This document shows positions 7,293-14,369 of a DNA stretch of 19,371 nt, piece by piece; the first letter of the stretch is position 1, and every line of letters begins with the position of its first letter. The stretch comes from CAYSUS01 sp964434165 (GTDB lineage: Bacteria > Planctomycetota > Planctomycetia > Pirellulales > Thermoguttaceae), in the NCBI GenBank assembly GCA_964434165.1, contig CAYSUS010000123.1:1-19371 (forward strand), in the 5' to 3' direction. The translations under genes and the position numbers were made by a program. The notes below the pieces were generated by a model. That model was not told the origin of the DNA. It ran no database searches and saw only the letters and a list, made by a program, of their open reading frames with translations.

Positions 7293-8633
7293 CTACAGCC
7301 CGGGAGGCAGCTCCATTTCCTTGAGCTTATTGAGCAGTGTGCGCCGGCTGATCCCCAGCTTGTGGGCGGCCTGGGTACGGTTGCCGCGCGTCTCGGCGAG
7401 CGTGGCAAGGATAGTCGCTCGCTCGACCTGAGACAAGCGATCCTGGTCCTTGGGACCGAAGCTCGCCCCCGCCGCGAGCCCGGCCAGTTTCGGGGGCAGG
7501 TGCTCGGGCATGAGGACGTCGCCGCCGCAGACGAGGCAGGCCCGTTGCACGGCGTTGCGAAGCTCGCGCACGTTGCCCGACCACGAGTGGGCCAGCAGGC
7601 ACTGCATGCTTTCGGCCGACAGGCGCACGGGTCCTCCGTGGAATTCCTCGGCGAAGTGCTTTGCCAACGCCGGGATATCCTCCCGGCGCTCGCGCAAAGG
7701 GGGAACGTGGAGCTCGACGACGTTGATGCGGTAGTAGAGATCCTCGCGGAATTGCCTGTGGCGAACGGCCTCGTCCAAGTCCCGATTGGTTGCGGCGACG
7801 AGGCGGGTGTCGACCTCGACCGGGGTGTCGCTCCCGACGGGCGTGATGCTGCCCGACTCAAGGGCGCGAAGCAGCTTCGGCTGCAAATGGAGCGGCAGCT
7901 CGCCGATCTCGTCGAGGAAGAGCGTACCGCCGTCGGCTGCGCGGAAGAGGCCTTGACGTGGTTGCGTCGCCCCCGTGAAGGAACCCCGCGTATGGCCGAA
8001 CAGCTCGCTTTCGATGAGCGATTCAGGCAGCCCCGCGCAGTTGGCGGCCACGAGCGGCTCTTCCTGGCGGGGGCTCCAGGCGTGAATCAACTGGGCGATG
8101 ACGTCCTTTCCCGTCCCGTTTTCCCCGGTGATCAACACCGGGGCGTCCGAAGGCGCGACGACCGCCACGTTCTGCACCAGGTTCCGCATGGCCGGACTCT
8201 CGACGACGAACCAGTCCGGCAATTCCGGATGGGGCGCTTCCCCAGTGACCCGATCCCCATGCGCCACTCCGACCGCGTCCGTGATGGCGGTCTTCAGTTC
8301 GTCGAGGTCGACCGGCTTCGTCAGGTAGTCGTCGGCTCCGCCCTTCATGGCCGCAACGGCCTCGCGCACGTCGGCGTAGGCGGTGATCAGCAGTACCGGC
8401 AGCTCGTGGAAGTGCGCACGGATCTCGGCCAAGGCCTCGATCCCGGTGATCCCCGGCAAGCGGACGTCGAGCAACACCATGGCGGGCGGGGCATCGCGGA
8501 TGACGGCCAGCCCGTCCTCGGCCGATCCCGCCAGCACGGGCCGAAAGCCCAGCGACTGCACGACGCCGGCGAGGAGCTCCCGCTGCGGTGCGTCGTCGTC
8601 GACGACCAGGATCGCGCGCTGCGCGTCAGCCAT
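7293..8633 (-). CDS. NtrC-family sigma-54-dependent response regulator
   Basis: 446 residues from ATG 8633; another in-frame ATG lies at 8641. Receiver domain about 7-120: acidic pocket D12-D14, phosphoacceptor D56 (LLDVRLPG), T84 and K106. AAA+ domain about 140-370: Walker A GENGTGKD (170-177), the sigma-54 contact loop GSFTGA (217-222, the common Ser variant of GAFTGA), and Walker B TLFLDE (237-242). A Fis-type helix-turn-helix ends the protein (NRTQAAHKLGISRRTLLNKL). When phosphorylated such proteins hydrolyse ATP to open sigma-54 promoters. The start overlaps the kinase stop by 8 nt, so the two are translationally coupled. Two sigma-54 promoters lie in the same cluster and are the obvious targets. 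Closest general type is ZraR/HydG/AtoC, but the signal cannot be read from sequence. Confidence 0.95.
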   Translation of the reverse strand: MADAQRAILVVDDDAPQRELLAGVVQSLGFRPVLAGSAEDGLAVIRDAPPAMVLLDVRLPGITGIEALAEIRAHFHELPVLLITAYADVREAVAAMKGGADDYLTKPVDLDELKTAITDAVGVAHGDRVTGEAPHPELPDWFVVESPAMRNLVQNVAVVAPSDAPVLITGENGTGKDVIAQLIHAWSPRQEEPLVAANCAGLPESLIESELFGHTRGSFTGATQPRQGLFRAADGGTLFLDEIGELPLHLQPKLLRALESGSITPVGSDTPVEVDTRLVAATNRDLDEAVRHRQFREDLYYRINVVELHVPPLRERREDIPALAKHFAEEFHGGPVRLSAESMQCLLAHSWSGNVRELRNAVQRACLVCGGDVLMPEHLPPKLAGLAAGASFGPKDQDRLSQVERATILATLAETRGNRTQAAHKLGISRRTLLNKLKEMELPPGL

Positions 8634-10029
8634 GGATGCCATCCAGGTAGAATACCGATCCACCGCCCTCGCGCGGCACGTAGCCCGCTTCCCACCCTTC
8701 CAGACCGGCGATCCTCCGCACGTTGGCCAGCCCGAGCCCGGTCCCATCGGCACGTGTGGTGAAATAGGGCGTGAACAACGAATCCACGGCGTCGGGCGGC
8801 ACGCCCGGACCGCGGTCGGCGACTTCGATGCGGAGCGCATGCCCCTTGCTGGGGACGAGGCGGAGATGAACCGTCTCTCCCTCGGGCGAGGCCTGAATTG
8901 CGTTCTGGAGGAGGTTGAAAAGGGCCTGGCGAAGCAGCTCCCGATCGGCAAGGAGAGGTCGGTGTGGGCCGTCGATGTCTTGCTCGAGAGAGACGCTCTT
9001 GGACTCGCAGTCGAGCTGCAGGATCGCCGCCAGCTCGTCGAACAGCCGACGCACATCGACGAGCTCGGGGGACGCGGTCTTGCGCTTGGCGAACTCCAGG
9101 AACTGGTTGATTCTCGCGGTCACACGATCGCACTCCTCGATGACCGCTCGGCCGTGCACTTGCCTTTCGGTGTCGTCTCCGTTCGACTCGACAAACCGCT
9201 GCGTCCAGCCGCGGATGAGGCCCAATGGATTGCGGGTCTCATGGGCGAGGCCCGCGGCGGCCTGATTCATCTCCCGAAGATGCCGCGCCTCCGTCTCCAG
9301 CAGGCGCGCACGCCCGCCGGCGGCGACCAGCCGCACGCTCATTCGCCAGAGCACGGCCACGCAGAGCAGCAGAAGCCCGCCTGCGACCGCCACGACGAGG
9401 TGCAATCTGGCCGCGTTGCGCATGAGAAGATCGGCTCGGCCGCGATCGAGGACCAGGACCGCGACGAAAACGCCCCCCGCGCTGAAAGGGCTTTCTCCCC
9501 TCGACTCCACGTCCATCCACGGCGGGCCTCGACGGCGTCCGGAGCCGGACCCCCCACCATGGACGCTGTAGTCCGCCGGCGCGAGTCGGAACTCCTCGAC
9601 GAGGCGAAAACCCTCGGCATCCCAATAGTCGCCGGCTTCGAGCCAACGGTCGGTGGACGCCCGAAGCAGCTCCGCCTCACCGGCCGAAAGCTTCAGGTCG
9701 CCATCGGCAGAGACGACGGCGACGGCGAGCACATCGCTCGATCTGGCGAGCTCCTCGAGCATGCCCTGGAGCTGCACGTCGAAGAAATGCCCGAGACGGC
9801 GGTGGGAGCGGATCCCGCCGAGTAGCGCGTTCATCACCGAATGCGACTGCTGGTGCAGGGTCTCCTCGATGAGATTCCGCTCATGGCGATAACTCTCTCG
9901 CTGCCAGACGGCGAAGGCGACCCACACGAGTAGCAGACTCGCGGGGATGACGAAGCTCAGCCAGCGCATGGGAGCACGCAACGCGATCCTACTGGACTCG
10001 GCTCGACGGGACTCTGTCGGAGCCTTCAT
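8626..10029 (-). CDS. Membrane sensor histidine kinase
   Basis: 467 residues. Membrane segments at about 23-43 and 209-231 enclose a periplasmic sensor of about 165 residues with no recognised fold. It includes a Gly/Ser/Arg-rich stretch near 157-170. Kinase core: H-box GLAHETRNPLG with phosphoacceptor H263, N-box NLLQNAIQAS (N376), G1 DRGPGV (405-410), F-box SLFTPYFTT, and G2 GTGLGLA (429-435). This resembles the ZraS/HydH/AtoS kinases that pair with NtrC-type regulators. The ATG at 10029 has a poor ribosome site; Met21 is an alternative but would leave little before the first membrane segment. It lies 28 bp after the OB-like protein gene and overlaps the response regulator start, so all three should be one operon from the sigma-54 promoter at 10788-10802. 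Confidence 0.94.
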   Translation of the reverse strand: MKAPTESRRAESSRIALRAPMRWLSFVIPASLLLVWVAFAVWQRESYRHERNLIEETLHQQSHSVMNALLGGIRSHRRLGHFFDVQLQGMLEELARSSDVLAVAVVSADGDLKLSAGEAELLRASTDRWLEAGDYWDAEGFRLVEEFRLAPADYSVHGGGSGSGRRRGPPWMDVESRGESPFSAGGVFVAVLVLDRGRADLLMRNAARLHLVVAVAGGLLLLCVAVLWRMSVRLVAAGGRARLLETEARHLREMNQAAAGLAHETRNPLGLIRGWTQRFVESNGDDTERQVHGRAVIEECDRVTARINQFLEFAKRKTASPELVDVRRLFDELAAILQLDCESKSVSLEQDIDGPHRPLLADRELLRQALFNLLQNAIQASPEGETVHLRLVPSKGHALRIEVADRGPGVPPDAVDSLFTPYFTTRADGTGLGLANVRRIAGLEGWEAGYVPREGGGSVFYLDGIHG

Positions 10030-10057
10030 TGTCGCACCGAGGAAGGCAGGATGCTAC

Positions 10058-10729
10058 TCATCGGCCGCGCCCGTGCCCCGCCCCACGGCCGCCCCCGGCC
10101 CCCGGCCCTCGACCGCCACCCGGTCCGACGCCCGGCCCACGGCCCTTCCCCTGCCCTCGTGCTGCGCAGCCATGACTGCCGCCCCAGCGGTGGCGCTTGC
10201 CATACCCACGGCCCGCGGTCTGCCCCTGTTCGGCGCCCCGACCACGGCCCGCGCCTCCCCATGCCTGGGCGCCGCCCTGGCCACCGCGACCGCCGCGACC
10301 CGCCCAGACGGGCTGCAGCGTCGCCTCGTCGCGCAGCACGACGGGGACTTTGCCGAACATAAGGGCTTGTGCCACGAAATGTCGCTTCTGCAACTTTTCC
10401 GTTCGAAACGCGGTGACGCGGATCGGCTCGCCCACCTGAAGGCGGGCAACGACGGGCGCCACGGCACGCTCCGGCCCAAGGTGGACGTTCAGCTCCTCGC
10501 CTTCCGCGGATTTCAGAAGCAAGTGCGTACCGGACAAGGCACGTCCGGTCGTGTTCTCGCACGGGCCGGTCTCGATGGAGGCGACCGTTCCCGATAGCTC
10601 GATGGTCTCGGGTTTCGATACTTGGGCCGCCACTCCGGACCCCTTCCCAACTCCCCTCTGGGCGTTCGCCACGGACGCGTTCAGCCCCAAGGCAATGACG
10701 ATCCCCAGAAGCGTCGATGCGGTTCTCAT
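10058..10729 (-). CDS. Secreted OB-like protein with long Gly/Arg-rich tail
   Basis: 223 residues from ATG 10729. AGGAG is 7 nt upstream of it; the ATG at 10735 is too close to that site. Signal peptide residues 1-23 (cleavage likely after ANA). Residues about 40-140 are beta-rich (IELSGTVASIETG, HLLLKSAEGEELNVHLGP, VGEPIRVTAFRTE, VVLRDEATLQPVW), like small secreted OB-fold proteins of the DUF5666-like type. From residue 142 to the end the protein is almost entirely Gly, Arg and Ala with a few His and one Cys. It is the first gene after a sigma-54 promoter and precedes the kinase, a place held in the Zra system by the small periplasmic zinc-binding protein ZraP, though there is no sequence likeness to ZraP. 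A periplasmic accessory role is inferred. Confidence 0.78.
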   Translation of the reverse strand: MRTASTLLGIVIALGLNASVANAQRGVGKGSGVAAQVSKPETIELSGTVASIETGPCENTTGRALSGTHLLLKSAEGEELNVHLGPERAVAPVVARLQVGEPIRVTAFRTEKLQKRHFVAQALMFGKVPVVLRDEATLQPVWAGRGGRGGQGGAQAWGGAGRGRGAEQGQTAGRGYGKRHRWGGSHGCAARGQGKGRGPGVGPGGGRGPGAGGGRGAGHGRGR

Positions 10730-10735
10730 CCCCAT

Positions 10736-11117
10736 TCTCCTTTGCTCGTAGGACTTCCTCTTAACGCACCACCAAAGACCCACTTCCGCAAAGTGGATGC
10801 CAACGGCAGGCCGTGGTTTCCTTGCCCAAGGGAGGCCTAGAAGTGCGGTTCTTCCCACCTGCCCCCCAACGTGCCGAGAAGGTTCCACGCGCGCCCCTTG
10901 GGTGCCTCGGCTAATTCGCTCGAGGGGAACCTGCGATTGGGCAGTTTGGGACGACCTGGCTCCCTTGTTCCGACGACAGTCCTGGACGCGGCGACCGATC
11001 GACGTCGGCCGGTATCCGATTTGCTGCCGGTCGATCGCTCTCAGCTAGCGCGGGGCGCGGCAAGAAGCGGATTTGCCGGGCCCTGTTCCCTCGCGCCGCT
11101 TTCTGGAGTAGCTGACC
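10736..11117. other. Divergent intergenic region upstream of the two-component operon
   Basis: This gap holds the minus-strand sigma-54 promoter (10788-10802), a short palindrome CCTTG-CC-CAAGG (10820-10831), and an 8-bp inverted repeat CGATCGAC / GTCGATCG (10996-11003 and 11030-11037). The latter lies about 195-235 bp upstream of that promoter, a usable distance for an activator site. No gene was found. No promoter for the rightward gene could be identified. Confidence 0.5.
10788..10802 (-). promoter_or_regulatory. Sigma-54 (-24/-12) promoter for the OB-like protein / kinase / regulator operon
   Basis: On the minus strand: TGGCATCCACTTTGC. The GG and GC elements have the required spacing, and TGGCA and TTGC match the consensus. 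It lies 59 bp upstream of the chosen start at 10729. The activator is encoded by the same operon, so positive autoregulation is likely. Confidence 0.72.
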
Positions 11118-11507
11118 ATGCAAAGAGTGCCTCTGACGGTCGTCGCTAGTGTGGTCTTGTTCGTCTCCGCCAGCAGTCCGCTGGAGGCCGCCGACATCGC
11201 CGCCGAGATCACCGTCTCGCCGAACGTCATTAACATCGCGTCTTCGTCAACGGTGGTCACTGTCCACACCGATCTTCCCTACAGCCTGGTGGATGGGGCG
11301 ACCGTCACACTCGGGAGTGTCTCAATCGCCTGGTGGAAGTCGGACAATCAAGGGTTCTTCGTGGCGAAGTTCGTGGCGGAGGAAGTCAAAGGCAAAGTCG
11401 AAGCCGGGACGACCGCCACGCTCGTGCTTTGGGGAGTGACGAAACTCGGCGACGCGTTTTCTGGAACGGATTGCGTGGACGTGATCGACGTGAAAGGGAA
11501 GAAGTGA
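11118..11507 (+). CDS. Small secreted beta-rich protein, family not recognised
   Basis: 129 residues. GGAG (11105-11108) lies 9 nt before the ATG. A signal peptide covers residues 1 to about 24 (VVASVVLFVSASSPLEA, cleavage near AADIA). The mature part of about 105 residues is beta-rich with Ig-like alternation: ITVSPNVINIASSSTVVTVHTDLPYS, VTLGSVSIAWWKSDNQGFFVAKF, ATLVLWGVTKLGDAFSGTD. One Cys remains, near the C-terminus (TDCVDVIDV). It may be a small structural or extracellular binding domain. It diverges from the two-component operon, so co-regulation is possible, but no sigma-54 box with an intact GC element was found for it. Confidence 0.75.
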   Translation: MQRVPLTVVASVVLFVSASSPLEAADIAAEITVSPNVINIASSSTVVTVHTDLPYSLVDGATVTLGSVSIAWWKSDNQGFFVAKFVAEEVKGKVEAGTTATLVLWGVTKLGDAFSGTDCVDVIDVKGKK

Positions 11508-11923
11508 CCCTCGCCTGAATCGAGCTCGTGTGTCAGCGGCCAAGGCGGGTGGCACCGCCGGCTCTCCCGGCAGTGTCTTCTGGCGCGGAGAGGACCTGGG
11601 GTACACGGGGGTGGTCTTGCCCCGCCGTCCCCTCGGGCGCCAAGATGACGGGCACGAATGACAGAGGAAGCCATCGCAGGCGGCTCCGTCACCAGGCAAC
11701 CGAGACTGCCTGATATATTCACCCCGCCGCCGCCCGCGCTTGCCGACGATCCACCGCCTCGGGGCCGAGTGGCTCGGCTTCGTGCTGGCCGCCGTCGAGA
11801 GCACTGCTGGACAACCCAGAAGCGCCCGGGCGCGACACGGCCCGGCCCGGAGCCCTTGTTCGACGGAAGGCCGCCAGGTGCGTCTCGAACGCCCCTTGCG
11901 CCGTCGCCATCCCTCCGACCGAC
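11508..11923. other. 416-bp gap without a convincing gene
   Basis: Open frames here are Arg/Pro/Ser-rich shadows without ribosome sites. Near the left end two alternative hairpins can form, GGCGG/CCGCC (11544-11559) and GCCGG/CCGGC (11557-11571), and they could end transcription of the small secreted protein gene. Nothing else was seen. Confidence 0.55.
11544..11571 (+). terminator. Weak terminator candidate after the small secreted protein gene
   Basis: GGCGG (11544-11548) pairs with CCGCC (11555-11559). An overlapping alternative pairs GCCGG (11557-11561) with CCGGC (11567-11571) around CTCTC. The stems are only 5 bp and no T-run follows. Confidence 0.25.
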
Positions 11924-12802
11924 CTACGACGGCGGATCCCAGTGCTCGCGCGCGGGGAGCACGAGCAGGCTGGGGTCGCGCCAGTTGTCGCCGCTCCGGT
12001 AGCGGAGCTCGCTGGCGCTAACGCGGCGAATCGTGGCGTCGGCCATCCACGTGCGCGGCGTGCGCGCGAACCGCGTCCGCTCGACCCCGCGGCTGTCGCC
12101 GTTGGCGTGGATCAACCAGATCGCCGTGCCGGCCCTCTCCACCACCAGGGCGATGTGGCTTGACGACAGCGCGATGTCGCCCGGCTGCGCTTCGCCGTCG
12201 GCGATCTCCACGCTCCGGTCCGGCCACACGCCGAGACCGATCTGCATGGGGTAGTTCCGCGCCCGGGCGAAGCAGTAGCATATGAACCCCACGCAGTCGA
12301 AATGCATCTTGTGGCGGCACGACTCGCCCAGATAGACCTTCCTCGACCTCTCGTCCCGCCGCCGCACGCAATGCCGGCGCGGCCAGAAGAAGCCGCCCCC
12401 GAATCCGAACGGGTGCTGCTCCAGCGCGGGCCCGCAGTAGCTCGACCCCTGGGTGTCCCACCGGCCGCTCTGGGCCTGCGCGGCCACCGGCCGAACGCTC
12501 TGGAGCCACCGGGCGAGGGCGTGATTGGCCGGCGGCTCGTCGGTCTGCCCGAGATTCAGGCGATTGCTCGGGCTTCCGACGTAAGCGTAACGCCCGCAGC
12601 ATCGCAGGCCCTGGAACTCCGCCGCGTACACGGCGATGGTGGGCCAGTTCAAGTCCGCCACGATCAGGCTCAGCACGCGCCCCACGATGGGGTCGGCCTG
12701 GCCGGGTCGGGCACCGTAGGTCCCGGTCAGGTAGTGGGCCCCGGTGGCCTTGACGTTGCGGGCGATCTCGACCGCCCGTGCGCGAACCTGGTCCGGCGTC
12801 AT
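11924..12802 (-). CDS. NlpC/P60-like cysteine hydrolase (cell-wall amidase/peptidase-like)
   Basis: 292 residues. ATG 12802 is preceded by AGGAGG at 7 nt. There is no signal peptide. The C-terminal half shows an NlpC/P60-type layout: catalytic Cys in HFDCVGFICYCFA (C170), a GDIAL turn followed by SSHIALV (H216), and a third polar residue in LIHANG (H232). Family members cut peptidoglycan stem peptides or related amides. Residues 1-140 form an N-terminal region of unknown fold containing CC at 68-69 and many aromatic residues. Without an export signal it could act on a cytoplasmic substrate, be released by lysis, or use another route. It has no operon partner on its strand except the decayed winged-helix fragment upstream. 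Confidence 0.72.
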   Translation of the reverse strand: MTPDQVRARAVEIARNVKATGAHYLTGTYGARPGQADPIVGRVLSLIVADLNWPTIAVYAAEFQGLRCCGRYAYVGSPSNRLNLGQTDEPPANHALARWLQSVRPVAAQAQSGRWDTQGSSYCGPALEQHPFGFGGGFFWPRRHCVRRRDERSRKVYLGESCRHKMHFDCVGFICYCFARARNYPMQIGLGVWPDRSVEIADGEAQPGDIALSSSHIALVVERAGTAIWLIHANGDSRGVERTRFARTPRTWMADATIRRVSASELRYRSGDNWRDPSLLVLPAREHWDPPS

Positions 12803-12850
12803 CCTCCCGCCTCCTGCAGAGAAGTCCTCCCCGGTTTCGCTCCGGCGCCG

Positions 12851-13129
12851 TTATAGCCCGGCGAGCCGACGGCACAACCCCTCTGTGGGATGCTGTGCAA
12901 AGGGCGAGCGTGCGGCCGTGACGGGAAGCACCCTCAAACAGGCCGGCCCTGCGCGCTCACATTCGTTCCCGATGAGGAAGACCTGCCGGCCGCGCACCGT
13001 GCGGCGGAGAATGCCTGCGGCGGTCAACTGGCCGAACTCTCGCTGCACCGTTCGCACGCCCTTGCCGCAGAACCGCACGATCTGGCGCACGTAGAAGGCC
13101 TGCTCGGGGTGCCCGAAGGGCAGGGCCAA
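12851..13129 (-). pseudogene. Remnant winged-helix regulator (nucleotidyltransferase-antitoxin type N-domain)
   Basis: The reading frame holds a clear winged-helix core: LPFGHPEQAFYVRQIVRF, then GVRTVQREFGQLTAAGILRR, then TVRGRQVF. This matches the N-terminal DNA-binding domain of small regulators that usually continue into a MNT-type nucleotidyltransferase domain. The usual first helix is missing: the frame opens at an in-frame TAG and the only nearby start is TTG 13129. After RQVF the usual YQAN-DCPIF segment is degraded, and no nucleotidyltransferase domain follows. It is therefore called a fragment. A working minimal DNA-binding protein of 92 residues cannot be excluded. Confidence 0.5.
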
Positions 13130-13273
13130 GCTGGCATTGCGGCCAGCGGGGAAAGGGCGGTGGCAGTCGGGCTGTCGTGGCTTCTACTACATTCTGGTGC
13201 GCGGGAGGATGGCTATTTGGCCCCCGTTACGGATCAGTGCGTCGGGCGGAGGTGTCGAACGCGCGAGTGGACT

Positions 13274-13874
13274 TCACGCCGGCTGTTTTTCGTCCGCGGC
13301 CGCCTTTCTGAGGAGGTAAGCGATCCGCAGGACAAGGGGGGAGTCGGGCGAGGAGGCCATGGCATTGAAGTAGTTCCGGATGTCCTCGCGGTTCTCGAGA
13401 CGGTCGTTTTCACGTTGGTTTCGCGGTGCGACTCGCACGGGGTAACCCTTTGCGGGCAGGCAACAATCCACCAATTGGTACATCTCGCAGATGAAGAAAC
13501 GCACGAGAGTTTCGAAGGAGCGGGAGTCCACCGTCGCCATGGGGCGCGTGGCGCTCGGGACGCAGGAGACGGCAAGAAAGTCCTCTCGCTCGAAGCCAAT
13601 CCCAGGGCGGTACAGTGCACCTACCTGCAGTTCCGGCTGGGGATACAGGCTCGCCAGCGAGTGCGCGTTGAAGCTTGGGAACAACCGGTCGCGAATGTCG
13701 AGAAGCGCCTGCTCGCTGATCTCCGCCAAGCACGGTCTCCACACGGCGGCACTTCTCTGCGTGCGTCCTCTCGGAGACTGGCCAGCGGTCTTGCGCAGCG
13801 CGTCGCGGCTCGAAATGCCCGAAGTCCTGGGCGTTCCCCCAGACGAACCGCAGACGCAAGGGTGGTGCGTTCAT
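13274..13874 (-). pseudogene. Uncharacterised ORF, probably frameshifted
   Basis: The downstream part, 13274-13744, encodes 156 residues from GTG 13744 with protein-like composition (LLDIRDRLFPSFNAHSLASLYPQPEL, SFETLVRFFICEMYQLVDCCLPAKG, EDIRNYFNAMAS). Just upstream another frame, from ATG 13874, reads equally protein-like (LRLRFVWGNAQDFGHFEPRR, then DRWPVSERTHAEKC) up to about 13750. The two join with a net shift of one base near 13745-13757. This suggests one gene of about 200 codons broken by mutation or a base-call error. No family was recognised and no good ribosome site is present. Confidence 0.4.
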
Positions 13875-13902
13875 GCCATACAGTTGACACGATGCGGCTC
13901 GC

Positions 13903-13959
13903 TTAGGCAAGGGGTAATTCGGCACGCATGGGCGACGTGTCGCTGACCACCACGGCCAT
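13903..13959 (-). pseudogene. Stump of a DUF3368/PIN-type toxin gene
   Basis: An 18-codon frame starts at ATG 13959, one base after the UPF0175 antitoxin stop, and reads MAVVVSDTSPMRAELPLA before TAA. The VVVSDTSP start with its conserved Asp is typical of DUF3368 PIN-domain proteins, the usual partners of UPF0175 antitoxins, which continue for about 150 residues. Here the likeness ends after about 12 residues. The toxin appears deleted or replaced just downstream. Confidence 0.6.
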
Positions 13960-13960
13960 C

Positions 13961-14209
13961 CTAGCCCTCGAGCCGTTTCAAGGTGTCCAGGTCGGTGGTC
14001 ACGCCGCCGAGCGTTGGTCCAAAGATGGCGATGCCCCGGGCTTGAAGCTCATCCTCCATCGCCGGACGGTCGAGCCCGGCCAGGCGTGGGGCTGGCCAGA
14101 GACCCAGCCGTCCCGAATCGAAGAGCCAGCACGCGAATTCAATCCGCGCCTTGCCCTCGTACCAACCAGCTTCGCGCAGGACTTCGTCGGGGATGTTCAC
14201 AGTAGCCAT
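13961..14209 (-). CDS. UPF0175-family antitoxin-like protein
   Basis: 82 residues. ATG 14209 is preceded by GAGG at 8 nt. The whole length fits UPF0175: MATVNIPDEVLREAGW at the start, then IEFACWLFDSGRLGLWPAPRLAGLDRPAMEDEL in short segments, then an ending of the GVTTDLDTLKRLEG type. The family is small, helical and regularly coupled to a DUF3368 PIN-like gene, which suggests an antitoxin or DNA-binding role. Here only a stump of that partner remains, so the gene looks orphaned, though all conserved regions are intact and the frame is open. It diverges from the cysteine desulfurase gene with 156 bp between starts. Confidence 0.85.
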   Translation of the reverse strand: MATVNIPDEVLREAGWYEGKARIEFACWLFDSGRLGLWPAPRLAGLDRPAMEDELQARGIAIFGPTLGGVTTDLDTLKRLEG

Positions 14210-14318
14210 GATGTGTACCTCGTATCTTCCTGTTGCAGGAACCGCCCTGGATCGCTGGAAGCCGTGGGAATCCAGACCCGCCTCCACGTCCTCGCCTCCT
14301 GGCACCGCCCCCTCCGAT

Positions 14319-14369
14319 ATGGTAAACCTGGAAGACAGGAGTACCTGGGGACCGAATGACCTGAGATGA
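14319..14369 (+). CDS. Possible 16-codon leader peptide coupled to the desulfurase gene
   Basis: ATG 14319 opens MVNLEDRSTWGPNDLR, which stops at TGA 14367-14369 and overlaps the desulfurase ATG (14366) as ATGA. The desulfurase has only a poor ribosome site of its own, so coupling would make sense. The leader itself lacks a Shine-Dalgarno sequence, so it may be chance. Confidence 0.25.
   Translation: MVNLEDRSTWGPNDLR

Noticed and set aside
8634..9056. N-terminal extension of the response regulator frame
   Set aside because: This part overlaps the kinase catalytic domain in another frame and is Arg/Ser-rich; the receiver domain begins right after the Met at 8633.
10957..10971. Possible sigma-54 promoter for the small secreted protein gene (plus strand)
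   Set aside because: TGGCTCCCTTGTTCC has the GG element but C in place of G in the essential GC element.
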